DNA from: Planctomycetota bacterium
Lineage (GTDB): Bacteria; Planctomycetota; Planctomycetia; Pirellulales; Pirellulaceae
Length of the DNA stretch: 64,000 nucleotides
Reading direction: 5' to 3'
Assembly (NCBI GenBank): GCA_014238905.1
Contig: JABAAE010000004.1
Location: 165,839 to 229,838 of the forward strand
Positions within the stretch are counted from its first letter, which is position 1. Each line of letters begins with the position of its first letter. A program made the position numbers and the translations under genes. Of the stretch, positions 37,436 through 47,285 are shown piece by piece. The notes under the pieces are model-generated. The model was not told the DNA's origin. It worked only from the letters and a program-made list of their open reading frames with translations, and ran no database searches.

Positions 37436-38237
37436 TTCATTCTTTCTTTGATCTGACTAGTTATTTTTATTCTATTGGATCGCCGCTTTGGAAGGATCAG
37501 ACTACCGGTGACTGGTGCCACTCGCTCAAAACCAGAAACGATGGAGATCGAAAGTGGGGACTGCTCAACTCCTTGTTTTTCTACCTCTTCGGTTGATTGG
37601 CTAAAAAGTGCTCGTGGCAAACGCACCGATGGAATACCCGATGATACAGGTTAATGGCTGTTTTCGGGCCACGCTGCCGCCATTTTTCGATGGAACAGGA
37701 CTTCATCAAGTAATGATACCCCATCGAAACAAATTCTTTTCAGGATCCTTGGTCGCTCAGAGTCTAGAAAAAAATCGATCCATCACTTACCTATCGATCC
37801 ATCACCCGGAAAAATACCGTCAATCTGGTACTCCCCTGCTTCAACAGATATTCCAAATTACAAATCCTGCTTGTCGGTACAGCGGAAAAAAAAGGTTCCG
37901 GCTGCCCACCCGTTATCGCGAATTGCGTTTCATTCCCGAGTCCCCATTCCCAAAACACTCTCGATAGGTTGATCCAAAGCGTTCTCGGGAAACTCACATT
38001 GGAATTTGGACTCTGGACGTTGGACATCGGTGATGAAGTTGAAGACAATAGATTGAAGAAGCAACCGCATTGCTGATTTATCGCCGAAAACAAGCCGCGG
38101 GTTGACGAATTCTGTCTCGAAGTTTTCAATGCCAACATCAAATCGAACCGGATTCCCAATCAAGGTCCACCACGCTCTCCGAACGGCAACTGGCAAGCGA
38201 TTTCGAGGCGGAATCGAGTTTACCGATCCAAATACAG
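37436..38237. other. Long spacer, probably decayed sequence
   Basis: About 800 bases with no believable gene. It has a 13-base direct repeat (atcgatccatcac at 37774-37786 and 37793-37805) and a stretch near 37990-38030 that reads in several frames as low-complexity, the look of a degraded region. Confidence 0.4.
37774..37805. repeat. 13-base direct repeat
   Basis: Two perfect copies of atcgatccatcac separated by six bases in a non-coding spacer. Confidence 0.7.
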
Positions 38238-39233
38238 GTGGATGGAAGGCATATGACAGATTTTGAAAATCGAATCATCCATTTTCCAGCACGATCGCGA
38301 TACTTGCAGATCGATCAGCATCAGTTGCACCCGCCGGTTGTCGGCGAAAACCAACCATCATCTTGGCACATGCTCTACCTTGGTGGCGATGTCCAGCCTG
38401 TGCTAAATCTGAACCGCGGGAACCTGACCTCACTCTCCAATCTGTCTTTGATCTCCCTGTTTTTGACGTTGCTGTTGCTCACTGGATGTGGATCTTCAAA
38501 GCCGATAGATCCAGGCGACTCATATCGTCCAGCAGAAACCCAACCGAAGGCAGCGATGGCCCCTAATGAGACAACCAAAAACACTAATTCCAATTCATTA
38601 CAAAAGACGACGACCGCGACCATTCCATTTCGAATCTTCAAAAACCAAAAGGTTTTTGAAACTGAAAACAAAATAACGTCGGCAGAATTCAGATCCCTTC
38701 TGGATCATCCCCAACTGGAAACCCTAATTCTCGATGGGGGAGGCATTGCTCCAGCAGATCTTGATCATATCCATCGACTTCAAAATTTGACGCATTTACG
38801 AATTCGCAATTGCAAAGTCGGCGATCAACAAATTCTTGAAATTACAAAGCTCTCCAAACTACGCATTCTGAATCTACCGCAAGCCGTTTTTTCCGATAAA
38901 GCGCTATTGATTTTGATTGAGAAGCTTCGAGTACTTGAATTGCTCCGTTTTTCCAGTCCACTTGTGACGGATGTCGGAATTTCAGGTCTTCAAAATTCCG
39001 CGAGTTTGCGCGCGCTCCATCTGATTGGTGTTCATGTGACCGACAAATCAGTAAATGCAATCAGCCGCATCAAACCGCTGGAGACCTTTTATATTGATGG
39101 CGGCCAAATCACCGATCAGGGCTTTACTCAGCTCATCAAAATGCGGCCTGACCTTCATCTTCACGTTGACCAAGTCCACCTCGATTTTGACCCCAACCGA
39201 CATCCCCACTTCGATTCCAAAAGCCAAAAATAA
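38238..39233 (+). CDS. Leucine-rich-repeat lipoprotein
   Basis: 331 residues in the longest frame. A lipoprotein signal with lipobox LLTGC at Cys84 means the real start is nearer: candidates are the ATG at 38370 and a GTG at 38400, neither with a good ribosome site. After a Thr/Asn-rich linker, residues 130-310 form leucine-rich repeats of the ribonuclease-inhibitor/F-box type (LETLILDGGGIAPADLDHI; LTHLRIRNCKVGDQQILEI; LRALHLIGVHVTDKSVNAI). Such surface lipoproteins probably bind other proteins. The function and partner are unknown; it converges on the next gene with nine bases between stops. Confidence 0.75.
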   Translation: MDGRHMTDFENRIIHFPARSRYLQIDQHQLHPPVVGENQPSSWHMLYLGGDVQPVLNLNRGNLTSLSNLSLISLFLTLLLLTGCGSSKPIDPGDSYRPAETQPKAAMAPNETTKNTNSNSLQKTTTATIPFRIFKNQKVFETENKITSAEFRSLLDHPQLETLILDGGGIAPADLDHIHRLQNLTHLRIRNCKVGDQQILEITKLSKLRILNLPQAVFSDKALLILIEKLRVLELLRFSSPLVTDVGISGLQNSASLRALHLIGVHVTDKSVNAISRIKPLETFYIDGGQITDQGFTQLIKMRPDLHLHVDQVHLDFDPNRHPHFDSKSQK

Positions 39234-39242
39234 TGGTCGCCG

Positions 39243-41600
39243 TTACTGGGTTTTGGATTTTGATCCAGCCACTTGTTTTTGAATGGGAAGCACGTCCAAG
39301 GCATACATTCCTCGGCCGTGTGTCGCAATGACAAGGATTTGGTCACGAGGGTGAATGATCAGGTCATGAACAAAGGTAGACGGAAGATTCTGGCCTATCG
39401 TCTGCCAACTTTTACCTCCATCAACGGTAACGTAAACGCCAATATCGGTTCCTACGTAGAGAACATCTGGAGACTTCGGATCCTCTCTGACGACATTGAT
39501 GGGGCCACACGGAATATTGGCTACCAGACTCTTCCATGTTTTTCCGAAATCAGTTGACTTCCACAGGTAGGGAGCAAAGTCGTCATTACGTTTACCATTT
39601 TGAGAAAGGTAAACCGTGCTTTCATCATATTGTGAGGCAACCATGCGAGAGATCCAACGATCGGCAGCCAGACCAGCGGTGATATCAACCCAAGTCTTCC
39701 CGCTGTCTGGTGTCATGTGTGCTCGCCCATCATCGGTTCCGCAATAAATAAGCCCGAATCGAGTTGGGGACTCGGAGACAGTGGAAAGAGTCTGGTAAGA
39801 AATGTCACCTATTTTTCCCAGTTCGTTATGAGACAGATCGGGACTAATTTTTTCGAAATTTTCCCCTTGATTCATCGAACGGTAGAGGAAATTCATCCCG
39901 TGATAAAGGATCCGCGGATTGTGGGGTGAGATGATAAACGGTGCAATCCATTGACCACGCAAAGGTGCCTCATCGGTTGCTGGTTTGGGGACCAATGACT
40001 TTCGATCCCTGGTCGCGAGGTTGGTTCTGGAAATCCGGCCATAAAACCCGGCCGAATAAACCGTATCCGGATCCCCCGGATCAACTGCATGAGAGGACCC
40101 CTCGCCACCCGGGGCTGACTCCCAATCCACACTTGGTATCTTGTCTCGCCCGCGGCTCAATTCAACCACGCCACGGCGGCTGCCATGATCCTGGATCGAA
40201 CCATAAACATGAAAAGGAGAGGCCATATCATACCCAACGTTGAAAAACTGGACCGCCGGGATCAGATCTGTAAACCGTCGCCATGCCTTCCCGCCGTCAT
40301 ACGAAATCACAATTCCACCATCGTTACCATTGACCAGGTATTGGGAATTATCCGGATCGATCCACAATGCATGGTGATCGCCGTGCATGCCCCGCAGAGG
40401 ACGGAATTTCTTGCCACTGTCATTTGAAACATGCAGACTGATTCCCATGATATAAATGGTGTCTGGATCGTTTGGATCAACCCTGATTTGCCCGAATACC
40501 CAACCATATGTTGACGAAATTCGCTGCATGTACGCATCGTCTGCACTGACCTTAAACCAGTTTTCCCCATCATCGTTGGAACGATAGACATCAGCGCCCT
40601 TGATCGTTTTTGTTTTTGGCCGACCGTAAGCATCGGTCTCGCCTTCACCCGGTTGTTTGGCAGCCAAATCGTAATTGTCAATAAAGGCATAAAGAACGTT
40701 TGGCTCCGAACGGCACAAATCGATTCCTATTCGTCCTCTATGTTCTGCGGCGGGCAAGCCCTTGTTAATCGCCTTCCAGGATTTTCCTGCATCTGTTGAT
40801 TTGTAAATTCCACTACCGCTGTAAGCTTTTTCGTTACGAGGATCGTTCCACTTTTTTCGAATCCGTTGCCACGTCGAAGCATAGAGAGTGTCCGGATTCC
40901 GCGAGTGCATTACCAAATCAATGGCACCCGTTTGATCATCAATTTCAAGAATTTTCGCCCAACTCTTTCCACCATCGACCGTTTGGTAAATGCCACGTTC
41001 CTCGTTATTGGTCCACTCATGTCCTGAAGCAGCGACAAAGACAATATCAGGGTTGGTGGGATGGATCAGAATCCGGGCGATAGTATGGGTCTCGGCCAAT
41101 CCCATATGCGTCCATGTCTTCCCGGCATCAGTCGACTTGTAGACTCCTGCCCCGGCCATGGAACTACGAAAGATATTCGCTTCCCCGGTCCCAACCCAGA
41201 CAATATCAGGGTTGGAGGGTGCCAATGTCACGTCACCGATCGACGTCGTGGCAGCCTGATCAAATACTGGCGCCCAAGTAGTTCCCTCATTCACCGTTTT
41301 CCAAACCCCACCCGACGCGGTCGCCGCATAGATTGCATACGTCTTGCCTCGAGGAGTTTCCACCGCCACATCGGTTACACGACCGCTAATATTCTTCGGA
41401 CCCAAAAACTGCCATTTGAGATTTTTGAAAGAGGACAACTCTTGCATCTTGGCATGCCGTTGATAACCCTCCAGTCTTTGCTGAGCATCCATCTCCTGCG
41501 CCATGACTGAACGATCGAGTGTCAGCGTCAAACCCAACACAAACAGATACCGAAAGACCAACATCAACTTGGCCACCTCAGCCCACAATCCAGTTTTCAT
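39243..41600 (-). CDS. Secreted Asp-box (BNR/VPS10-like) repeat protein
   Basis: 785 residues from the ATG at 41600 (a TTG at 41606 is the longest option). Signal peptide ends near AQE (about 35). The body contains at least ten Asp-box repeats of the type S-x-D-x-G-x-T-W (STDAGKTW, TVDGGKSW, SNDDGENW, SYDGGKAW, STDFGKTW), giving two beta-propellers as in sortilin/VPS10 and xyloglucanase GH74 proteins. A wide group in Planctomycetes annotated as sialidase or glycosyl hydrolase by fold only; no catalytic residues can be assigned. The C-terminus (GRGMYALDVLP) is typical of the group. Confidence 0.87.
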   Translation of the reverse strand: MKTGLWAEVAKLMLVFRYLFVLGLTLTLDRSVMAQEMDAQQRLEGYQRHAKMQELSSFKNLKWQFLGPKNISGRVTDVAVETPRGKTYAIYAATASGGVWKTVNEGTTWAPVFDQAATTSIGDVTLAPSNPDIVWVGTGEANIFRSSMAGAGVYKSTDAGKTWTHMGLAETHTIARILIHPTNPDIVFVAASGHEWTNNEERGIYQTVDGGKSWAKILEIDDQTGAIDLVMHSRNPDTLYASTWQRIRKKWNDPRNEKAYSGSGIYKSTDAGKSWKAINKGLPAAEHRGRIGIDLCRSEPNVLYAFIDNYDLAAKQPGEGETDAYGRPKTKTIKGADVYRSNDDGENWFKVSADDAYMQRISSTYGWVFGQIRVDPNDPDTIYIMGISLHVSNDSGKKFRPLRGMHGDHHALWIDPDNSQYLVNGNDGGIVISYDGGKAWRRFTDLIPAVQFFNVGYDMASPFHVYGSIQDHGSRRGVVELSRGRDKIPSVDWESAPGGEGSSHAVDPGDPDTVYSAGFYGRISRTNLATRDRKSLVPKPATDEAPLRGQWIAPFIISPHNPRILYHGMNFLYRSMNQGENFEKISPDLSHNELGKIGDISYQTLSTVSESPTRFGLIYCGTDDGRAHMTPDSGKTWVDITAGLAADRWISRMVASQYDESTVYLSQNGKRNDDFAPYLWKSTDFGKTWKSLVANIPCGPINVVREDPKSPDVLYVGTDIGVYVTVDGGKSWQTIGQNLPSTFVHDLIIHPRDQILVIATHGRGMYALDVLPIQKQVAGSKSKTQ

Positions 41601-41837
41601 AGTCAATCTCTAAAAAAGATGCCGATTTAACAATTCAATAACTTAAATTTTACCCGACCGGAGGCGACCATGTTGGGTCGCCGACTGTGGTTCGGTTCCA
41701 ATAAGAAAATGTGGACGATTTCCTCACCCTTTTATAGGCGGTTTCGACAACATTCGGTTCTGGCGAACTGGTCAACCGACTTCCACTCGTTTGGACAATT
41801 CCCGTAGGCTCCGGCTAACATTTTACCAGCAAATGGC

Positions 41838-42452
41838 TCATGATCGGCACGCTGACTTGAGCCCACAACCGCTGCACCCTCCAGGGCCACATCCTCCAGC
41901 GGCGGCTTCGGTTCCGCAATCTGGTCCGCATCCCTGGTTTAACGTCTCGGCAAATTCTGAAAACTTGACCGTCGCATCATAGGTGCGAGTTAATTCGTCA
42001 GTCATTGCTTCGACTTCCGAAGTGATCTCCCCCAGAAAATAGAAATAAAGATGCATTCCATCGAAGGTTTGCTCTGCATCAATCAGTGCGACCGAAAGTC
42101 CACGCTCCACAATAGCATCCTGACAATGCCGTATCGCCTTCTGCTTGTTTTGGTCAAGGCGTTGAGCAAGCAATTGGTCCCGAGGCGTCATTTTTCGCAG
42201 CAACTCCCCGTCAGCCAACTCCCCGTCAGCCAACTCCCCGGAGGCAACCTTCCCGGAAACCAAGTCATACCGTGTGGATTCGGGGTCACCCGAAACCGGA
42301 TGCTTGCTTTCAATCGTTTGCAGGAATTCCCCTTTTTCCAAACCACGAGCCGTTCGGCAAATGACCTCGGTGCCATAAGCCAAGTTGAATTTTAAGCGAG
42401 AGCCAAATTTGCCTATTTGGCCAAATTGTCCGATACGAATCAGGTATTGCAT
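41838..42452 (-). CDS. PSP1-domain protein with Cys-rich tail
   Basis: 204 residues from the ATG at 42452 (MQYLIRIGQFG), preferred because the PSP1/YaaT homology starts there; the frame is open to 42563. PSP1 C-terminal domain proteins are cytoplasmic regulators; YaaT of Bacillus works in the phosphorelay and RNA-processing Y-complex. Recognisable blocks: GTEVICRTARGLEKGEFL, ALIDAEQTFDGMHLYFYFLGE and DLTRTY-type end. Two oddities: a repeated GELAD from a 15-base tandem repeat in the DNA, and a C-terminal tail with seven Cys (CGPDC, GGCGPGGCSGCG, SAC) that could bind metal or an Fe-S cluster. Confidence 0.8.
   Translation of the reverse strand: MQYLIRIGQFGQIGKFGSRLKFNLAYGTEVICRTARGLEKGEFLQTIESKHPVSGDPESTRYDLVSGKVASGELADGELADGELLRKMTPRDQLLAQRLDQNKQKAIRHCQDAIVERGLSVALIDAEQTFDGMHLYFYFLGEITSEVEAMTDELTRTYDATVKFSEFAETLNQGCGPDCGTEAAAGGCGPGGCSGCGLKSACRS
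42201..42240. repeat. 15-base tandem repeat inside the PSP1 gene
   Basis: The unit caactccccgtcagc occurs 2.7 times (42201-42215, 42216-42230, partial 42231-42240). Being a multiple of three it keeps frame and encodes the GELAD repeats. Confidence 0.85.
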
Positions 42453-42653
42453 TCCAGTCGGCCTTCTCAACGGCACCCAGGTCACCACGGATCTTCCAGC
42501 CACCAAAGGTGAACACCTAGTGTGTTTAATCAAACTTTGGCCGGAATGATCTCCAATTATCATCTGCGGGCGGGAAAAACCTGCCTGTTGGAGAAAATCA
42601 GATGATTTTCGCCCAAGCAGAATCCCAATTGCATCGACGAATTTGGTGCGTCC

Positions 42654-43775
42654 ATGTTATCATCTTTCCAAAGGAGCATGACCTCCCCTGTTTTGGAACC
42701 AGGAAAAAAACGAGTAACAATGGCCACCGCTGATATTCCCCAACCTTCTACAACCCCTCCAGTGGATACCAATAAACTCTGGAGTGCTGCTTCCCTTTCC
42801 GAAATAGCCGATCAGGTGATTGCAGGCGAAAAGATCTCGCCGGAAATCGCCGAACAACTCCTTAGTACTCCTGACGAATCCCTTCTGGATTTACTCGCCG
42901 CAGCGTTTCGAATCAGGCAAAAACATTTCGGGAAGTCAGTGCAATTGTACTTCCTGATGAATGCCAAAAGTGGGCTTTGCCCAGAAGACTGCAGCTACTG
43001 CTCACAGTCAAAGGTCTCGGACGCTCCGGTTGAAAAATACAACATCCTGAATCGCGAAGCATTACTGGATGGAGCGAGAGTCGCAGCTGAAAGAAAATCC
43101 AAAACCTACTGCATGGTCATTTCGGCACGTGGCCCCAATGAACGGGAAATGAGGACGGTTGAGGAAATCATTCCGGAAATCAAAGAAAAATACGACTTGA
43201 AGGTTTGCGCTTGTTTGGGATTACTCGACCAAAGTCAGGCCGACCGTCTAAAAAAATGTGGCGTCGATCGTGTCAATCACAACCTGAATACGGGAGGCGA
43301 TTTTTATGGGTCGATTTGCTCCACGCATACGTACCAGGATCGCAAAGACACTCTGAAGGCTGTGCGAGATGCCGGAATGGAAATATGTTCCGGGGGGATT
43401 GTCGGGATGGGAGAAAAAAAATCCGACATTGTCTCAATGGCATTTGAATTGCAGGAATTGAAAGCCGAGTCCATCCCGGTCAATTTTCTCAATGCCATTG
43501 AGGGCACACCGCTTCAGGGAATCAACTACCTGACACCAAATTACTGTCTGAAAGTTCTTTGCATGTTTCGATTCGTCAACCCGACCAGCGAAATTCGAAT
43601 TTCTGGCGGACGTGAAATCCATCTCAAAAGCCTCCAGCCCTTGGGGCTTTACGCCGCCAACTCCATGTTTGTTGGAGACTACCTGACAACCAAGGGGCAA
43701 CCCCCGGAATCCGATTATCGAATGATTGAAGACCTCGGTTTTGAAATCACCCGGGAAGAGGAGATCTCTCAGTGA
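42654..43775 (+). CDS. bioB: Biotin synthase
   Basis: 373 residues in the longest frame; ATGs at 42678 and 42720 are also possible, and conservation begins after residue 45. Radical SAM enzyme inserting sulfur in dethiobiotin. The [4Fe-4S] cysteines are Cys109, Cys113 and Cys116 (CPEDCSYC); further signatures are the CACLGLL block, VNHNLNT, ICSGGIVGMGE and SGGRE near the C-terminus with the second-cluster ligands in place. No other bio gene is adjacent. It is divergent from the PSP1 gene. Confidence 0.95.
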   Translation: MLSSFQRSMTSPVLEPGKKRVTMATADIPQPSTTPPVDTNKLWSAASLSEIADQVIAGEKISPEIAEQLLSTPDESLLDLLAAAFRIRQKHFGKSVQLYFLMNAKSGLCPEDCSYCSQSKVSDAPVEKYNILNREALLDGARVAAERKSKTYCMVISARGPNEREMRTVEEIIPEIKEKYDLKVCACLGLLDQSQADRLKKCGVDRVNHNLNTGGDFYGSICSTHTYQDRKDTLKAVRDAGMEICSGGIVGMGEKKSDIVSMAFELQELKAESIPVNFLNAIEGTPLQGINYLTPNYCLKVLCMFRFVNPTSEIRISGGREIHLKSLQPLGLYAANSMFVGDYLTTKGQPPESDYRMIEDLGFEITREEEISQ

Positions 43776-43810
43776 CGCGGGCAGAATTTCGTTGCAACAA
43801 GCTTCTAATC

Positions 43811-43855
43811 CAACTCCACAGTCTTCAACTCCACAGTCTTCAACTCCACAGTCTT
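43811..43855. repeat. 15-base tandem repeat, three copies
   Basis: Three perfect copies of caactccacagtctt (43811-43825, 43826-43840, 43841-43855), 36 bases after the bioB stop. It shares caactcc with the repeat in the PSP1 gene. Confidence 0.9.
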
Positions 43856-44065
43856 CAACCCTATCCCAAGTACGGCAACCACCACGCAACCCTTTTCGGT
43901 AATCGATCTAGCTCGCTCATTTGTTGAAAATATCTATCCTCTCTCGCATCGATTCTGATGATGGCTGGCCCAAACCTGTGGCTGCCTCGATGATTCGATA
44001 GACTGGCTGTTGACCCTACCCAAGACCGCTTCGGCCTGGTGGAAAAATCTCGAAAGGAATGATCT

Positions 44066-45553
44066 ATGCCGAATCGAAAAAATTATCTCGCCGTGGATTT
44101 AGGTGCTTCCAGTGGACGCCTCGTGGCTGGCCGCTTCGATGGCAATAAAATCTCTCTGCATGATGTCCACCGCTTTGAAAACGGCGGTGTTCGATTCAAC
44201 AATCGTCTGCAATGGAATCTTCCCGGTTTATGGCAGCATATCAAGGATGGAATGCGAAAGGCCCGCATTGAGTATGGCGACATGATTGAGAGTATCGGTG
44301 TGGACACTTGGGGCGTCGATTTCGGCCTATTGGGAAAACATGATGAGCTACTCACGAATCCCTACCATTACCGGGATTCCCAAACCGCGGGTATCCTCCC
44401 ATCTGTATTCGAAGTTGTTGACAGGAAAGAAATTTTCAAGACGACGGGTCTGCAATTCATGGAGTTGAATACACTTTATCAGCTGATTGCCATGCAGCGG
44501 GCTGGTTCTCCAATTCTTGAGATGGCCGAGTCCCTTTTGTTAATTCCGGATTTATTTCATTGGTTAATGACCGGTGAAAAAACCAACGAGAGGACCAACG
44601 CTTCCACAACGCAGTTTTTTGACCCAACCAAAAATGACTGGGCCCACAACCTGCTGGAAAAATTTGAAATCCCTTCACATTTCCTGAACAACATCACTCC
44701 GCCAGGCACCAATCTTGGTAGGCTTTTGCCGGGACTGCAGGATGAAACCGGATTGACCGGGATTGAGGTCATTCTTCCCGGAACGCATGATACCGCCAGC
44801 GCTGTGATGGCAGTCCCAACTTCATCGACAGGTAAAACTGACTGGTGTTATATCAGCAGCGGGACCTGGTCTTTGATGGGAGTGGAGACCGCCAATCCGC
44901 TAATCAACGATCGGGTCGAACAGTTAAACTTTACCAACGAAGCTGGTGTGGGAGGAACGACCAGACTGCTAAAGAACATCGCCGGACTCTGGTTAATTCA
45001 GGAATGTCGACGAATCTGGCAGGAAGCTGGACGGCAACTCGAGTGGTTCCATCTCGTGGATGCAGCGAACAAGAACCCTGCGTTGGCAGCCTTTATCGAC
45101 CCCGATCACACTCGATTCGTGGCCCCTAAAAGCATGCCAGAAGAAATCCAGAAATTTTGCAGGGAAACCGGCCAAACCGTTCCCGAAACAGATGGTGCCA
45201 TTATTCGTTGCGCGCTGGAAAGCCTCGCCATGAGGTATCGTATGGTTCTGGAATGGCTTGAAGAACTCGTGGGTAATCCAATTGCTACGATCCATATCGT
45301 AGGTGGCGGCACTCAAAACAATTTGCTTTGTCAAATGACGGCCGATGCTTGTAACAGACGTGTCGTGACCGGTCCCGTCGAGGCAACCGCGATTGGAAAC
45401 CTGGCCCAACAATTGATCGCCATGGGCGATATTCAGTCAATCTCTGAGGCTAGACAGGTCATCTCTGAAAGCTTTGAAGTCAACACCTACCATCCACAGA
45501 ATGCCGGGCAATGGAATGACGCATATTCCAGGTTTCAGGCCATTCTCCATTGA
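44066..45553 (+). CDS. rhaB: Rhamnulokinase
   Basis: 495 residues, FGGY sugar-kinase fold. The N-terminal AVDLGASSGRLVAGRF is the RhaB signature for ATP binding; GVDTWGVDFGLLG and the C-terminal HIVGGGTQNNLLCQMTADA are intact. It phosphorylates L-rhamnulose in rhamnose breakdown; planctomycetes degrade rhamnose from algal polysaccharides. AAGGA lies eight bases before the ATG. No rhaA, rhaD or microcompartment gene lies next to it; the radical SAM gene follows after 33 bases. Confidence 0.93.
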   Translation: MPNRKNYLAVDLGASSGRLVAGRFDGNKISLHDVHRFENGGVRFNNRLQWNLPGLWQHIKDGMRKARIEYGDMIESIGVDTWGVDFGLLGKHDELLTNPYHYRDSQTAGILPSVFEVVDRKEIFKTTGLQFMELNTLYQLIAMQRAGSPILEMAESLLLIPDLFHWLMTGEKTNERTNASTTQFFDPTKNDWAHNLLEKFEIPSHFLNNITPPGTNLGRLLPGLQDETGLTGIEVILPGTHDTASAVMAVPTSSTGKTDWCYISSGTWSLMGVETANPLINDRVEQLNFTNEAGVGGTTRLLKNIAGLWLIQECRRIWQEAGRQLEWFHLVDAANKNPALAAFIDPDHTRFVAPKSMPEEIQKFCRETGQTVPETDGAIIRCALESLAMRYRMVLEWLEELVGNPIATIHIVGGGTQNNLLCQMTADACNRRVVTGPVEATAIGNLAQQLIAMGDIQSISEARQVISESFEVNTYHPQNAGQWNDAYSRFQAILH

Positions 45554-45586
45554 TCCAGTCTGTCTGTTGGGGTCGAATTCCTAATT

Positions 45587-46420
45587 ATGAAAATTACCAT
45601 CTCATCCAACGGGGACGCCAGGATTGGCGATCTTGGTAAGTCAAAAAAATTGGGAAACCTGTTGGTGGCAGTGCCCGATAAGATCCAATCCGGATCTGGG
45701 CTTCATCTTGAGCTGGAGTTACCGAATTTTCACTGCAATATTGGTGGCGAAAACCCCACACAGGGTCAATTGGCATGCTTGATGTGCCCCAGGTCACGAT
45801 CCGACTTTGTTGCCGAGATGGACCGCATTGATCAAATATGCGATTTGCTCGCCAATTATGTCGGGCAAATCGACCAGCTGCATATCGCGGGACTCGCCGA
45901 ACCTTTCTGGAAAGATCGGATTGGAGAAGTTATCGGCAGGTTACACATTGAAAATCACCCGGCCATCAAAGTAGGCACCACGACCAATGCCCTGCTACTG
46001 GACTCCGCAGCCTGTGATCGTTGGTTCTCCAGCGTCCAAAGATCCGAAGTACGGTTTTCCATCGATGCGGGTACTCCCGATACCTACCTGAAAATACGGC
46101 GAATACCGGAGTTTGAATTGGCTGTTGGAAACATGAATCGGTTTTGTCGAAAACGCGATTCCGATCGGCATACAGCCATTTTATCCAACAATATCAACTT
46201 GTTAAATTTGAGTGAATTGCACCAAATGGTCGAAATGGCAAAAAACAATTTCTGCCATTATCTTTCCCTGGTTCCGACGTCACCTACTGATCCTTCGCTT
46301 CTCAATATCTGCCTAAACCGCGATAACCAGCAACAGTTCATGGAGGCGGCCCAGTCGACCCGTGAATTCGCGGGACAAATCGGGGTCGAGGTCGTCTTTG
46401 GTGCCACCTGGCCTCGATAA
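45587..46420 (+). CDS. Atypical radical SAM protein with CX13CX2C motif
   Basis: 277 residues. Radical SAM features are clear: HCN...ACLMCPRSR, HIAGLAEPFW (in place of GGEP), GTTTNALLL and RFSIDAGTPDTYLKIRR, the order seen in SPASM-like enzymes. The cluster motif is unusual: after the first Cys thirteen residues (N to A) precede the CLMC pair, so the spacing is CX13CX2C instead of CX3CX2C, by an insert of about ten residues (IGGENPTQGQ). No C-terminal SPASM cysteine cluster is visible. The start has no strong ribosome site. It follows rhaB by 33 bases and is followed by queE after 128 bases, both on the same strand. The substrate is unknown. Confidence 0.8.
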   Translation: MKITISSNGDARIGDLGKSKKLGNLLVAVPDKIQSGSGLHLELELPNFHCNIGGENPTQGQLACLMCPRSRSDFVAEMDRIDQICDLLANYVGQIDQLHIAGLAEPFWKDRIGEVIGRLHIENHPAIKVGTTTNALLLDSAACDRWFSSVQRSEVRFSIDAGTPDTYLKIRRIPEFELAVGNMNRFCRKRDSDRHTAILSNNINLLNLSELHQMVEMAKNNFCHYLSLVPTSPTDPSLLNICLNRDNQQQFMEAAQSTREFAGQIGVEVVFGATWPR

Positions 46421-46548
46421 TTTCCGATGAATGGTCCCCAAAGCCGTCGTCAAGCTTCGCTGAGGATTGGAAAACTAACGGCAATTGTTGACGAATAGAT
46501 TGAAAACTGATGTAATTCTGAATCACTTTTCATGAACCGAACAATGGC

Positions 46549-47184
46549 ATGCAAAAAAATTACACTGTTAAAGAAGTTTTTTTCTCAATCCAAGGGGAGG
46601 GTGCTCACCGCGGAAGACACGCCGTCTTCTGCCGTTTCTCGGGGTGCAACCTTTGGTCAGGTCTGGAAAAAGACAGAGCAAGTGCGATTTGCGATTTTTG
46701 TGACACCGATTTTGTAGGTATAAATTCCGACGGCGGAAAATTCAATTCCGCGGGATCAGTCGCCGATGCGGTCCTTGAAAAATGGCCGCCTGAACAGCCC
46801 AACCAACTAGTGATTTGTACCGGTGGCGAACCCTTGCTCCAACTCGACACGAATCTCTTGGAGGAATTTCACGCCAGAGGATTTGAAGTGGCCCTGGAAA
46901 CCAATGGTACATTGCCGGCGCCTCCGGGCATCGACTGGATTTGTGTCAGCCCCAAGATGGGTACGGAATTAGTGCTCAAACGAGGCAATGAACTGAAGCT
47001 GGTTTACCCACAGTTGAATTGCGAACCGGGAGAATTTCTGCAATACGAATTTGATCATTTCTTTCTGCAACCGATGGACGGTCCCAGGCAAATCCAAAAC
47101 ACCGCCTTGGCCGTCGAGTACTGCGAACAGCACCAGCCCTGGGAAATCAGTATTCAAACTCAAAAACTGATCAACGTCCGTTAG
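46549..47184 (+). CDS. queE: 7-carboxy-7-deazaguanine synthase
   Basis: 211 residues. Radical SAM enzyme making CDG in queuosine and 7-deazaguanine synthesis. The N-terminus (VKEVFFSIQGEGAHRGR, then FCRFSGCNLWSG) and ICDFCDTDFVG give the cluster spacing CX14CX2C, the variant known from Burkholderia QueE; CTGGEPLLQ and LETNGTLP follow. Short and lacking the extra helix of canonical members. QueC, QueD and QueF are not in the window. Confidence 0.94.
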   Translation: MQKNYTVKEVFFSIQGEGAHRGRHAVFCRFSGCNLWSGLEKDRASAICDFCDTDFVGINSDGGKFNSAGSVADAVLEKWPPEQPNQLVICTGGEPLLQLDTNLLEEFHARGFEVALETNGTLPAPPGIDWICVSPKMGTELVLKRGNELKLVYPQLNCEPGEFLQYEFDHFFLQPMDGPRQIQNTALAVEYCEQHQPWEISIQTQKLINVR

Positions 47185-47285
47185 ACATTAGCTTCCCCGA
47201 GGCTCTCTCTTTTGGGCCAGACCTTTTCAAGATTTCAGCGATCAGTACCGGGCAGAAGTCGAGTGAAGCGACCCTCTGCAAGAGA

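Noticed and set aside
37436..38237. Short frames on both strands in the 800-base spacer
   Set aside because: No start signals or domains; sequence looks decayed.
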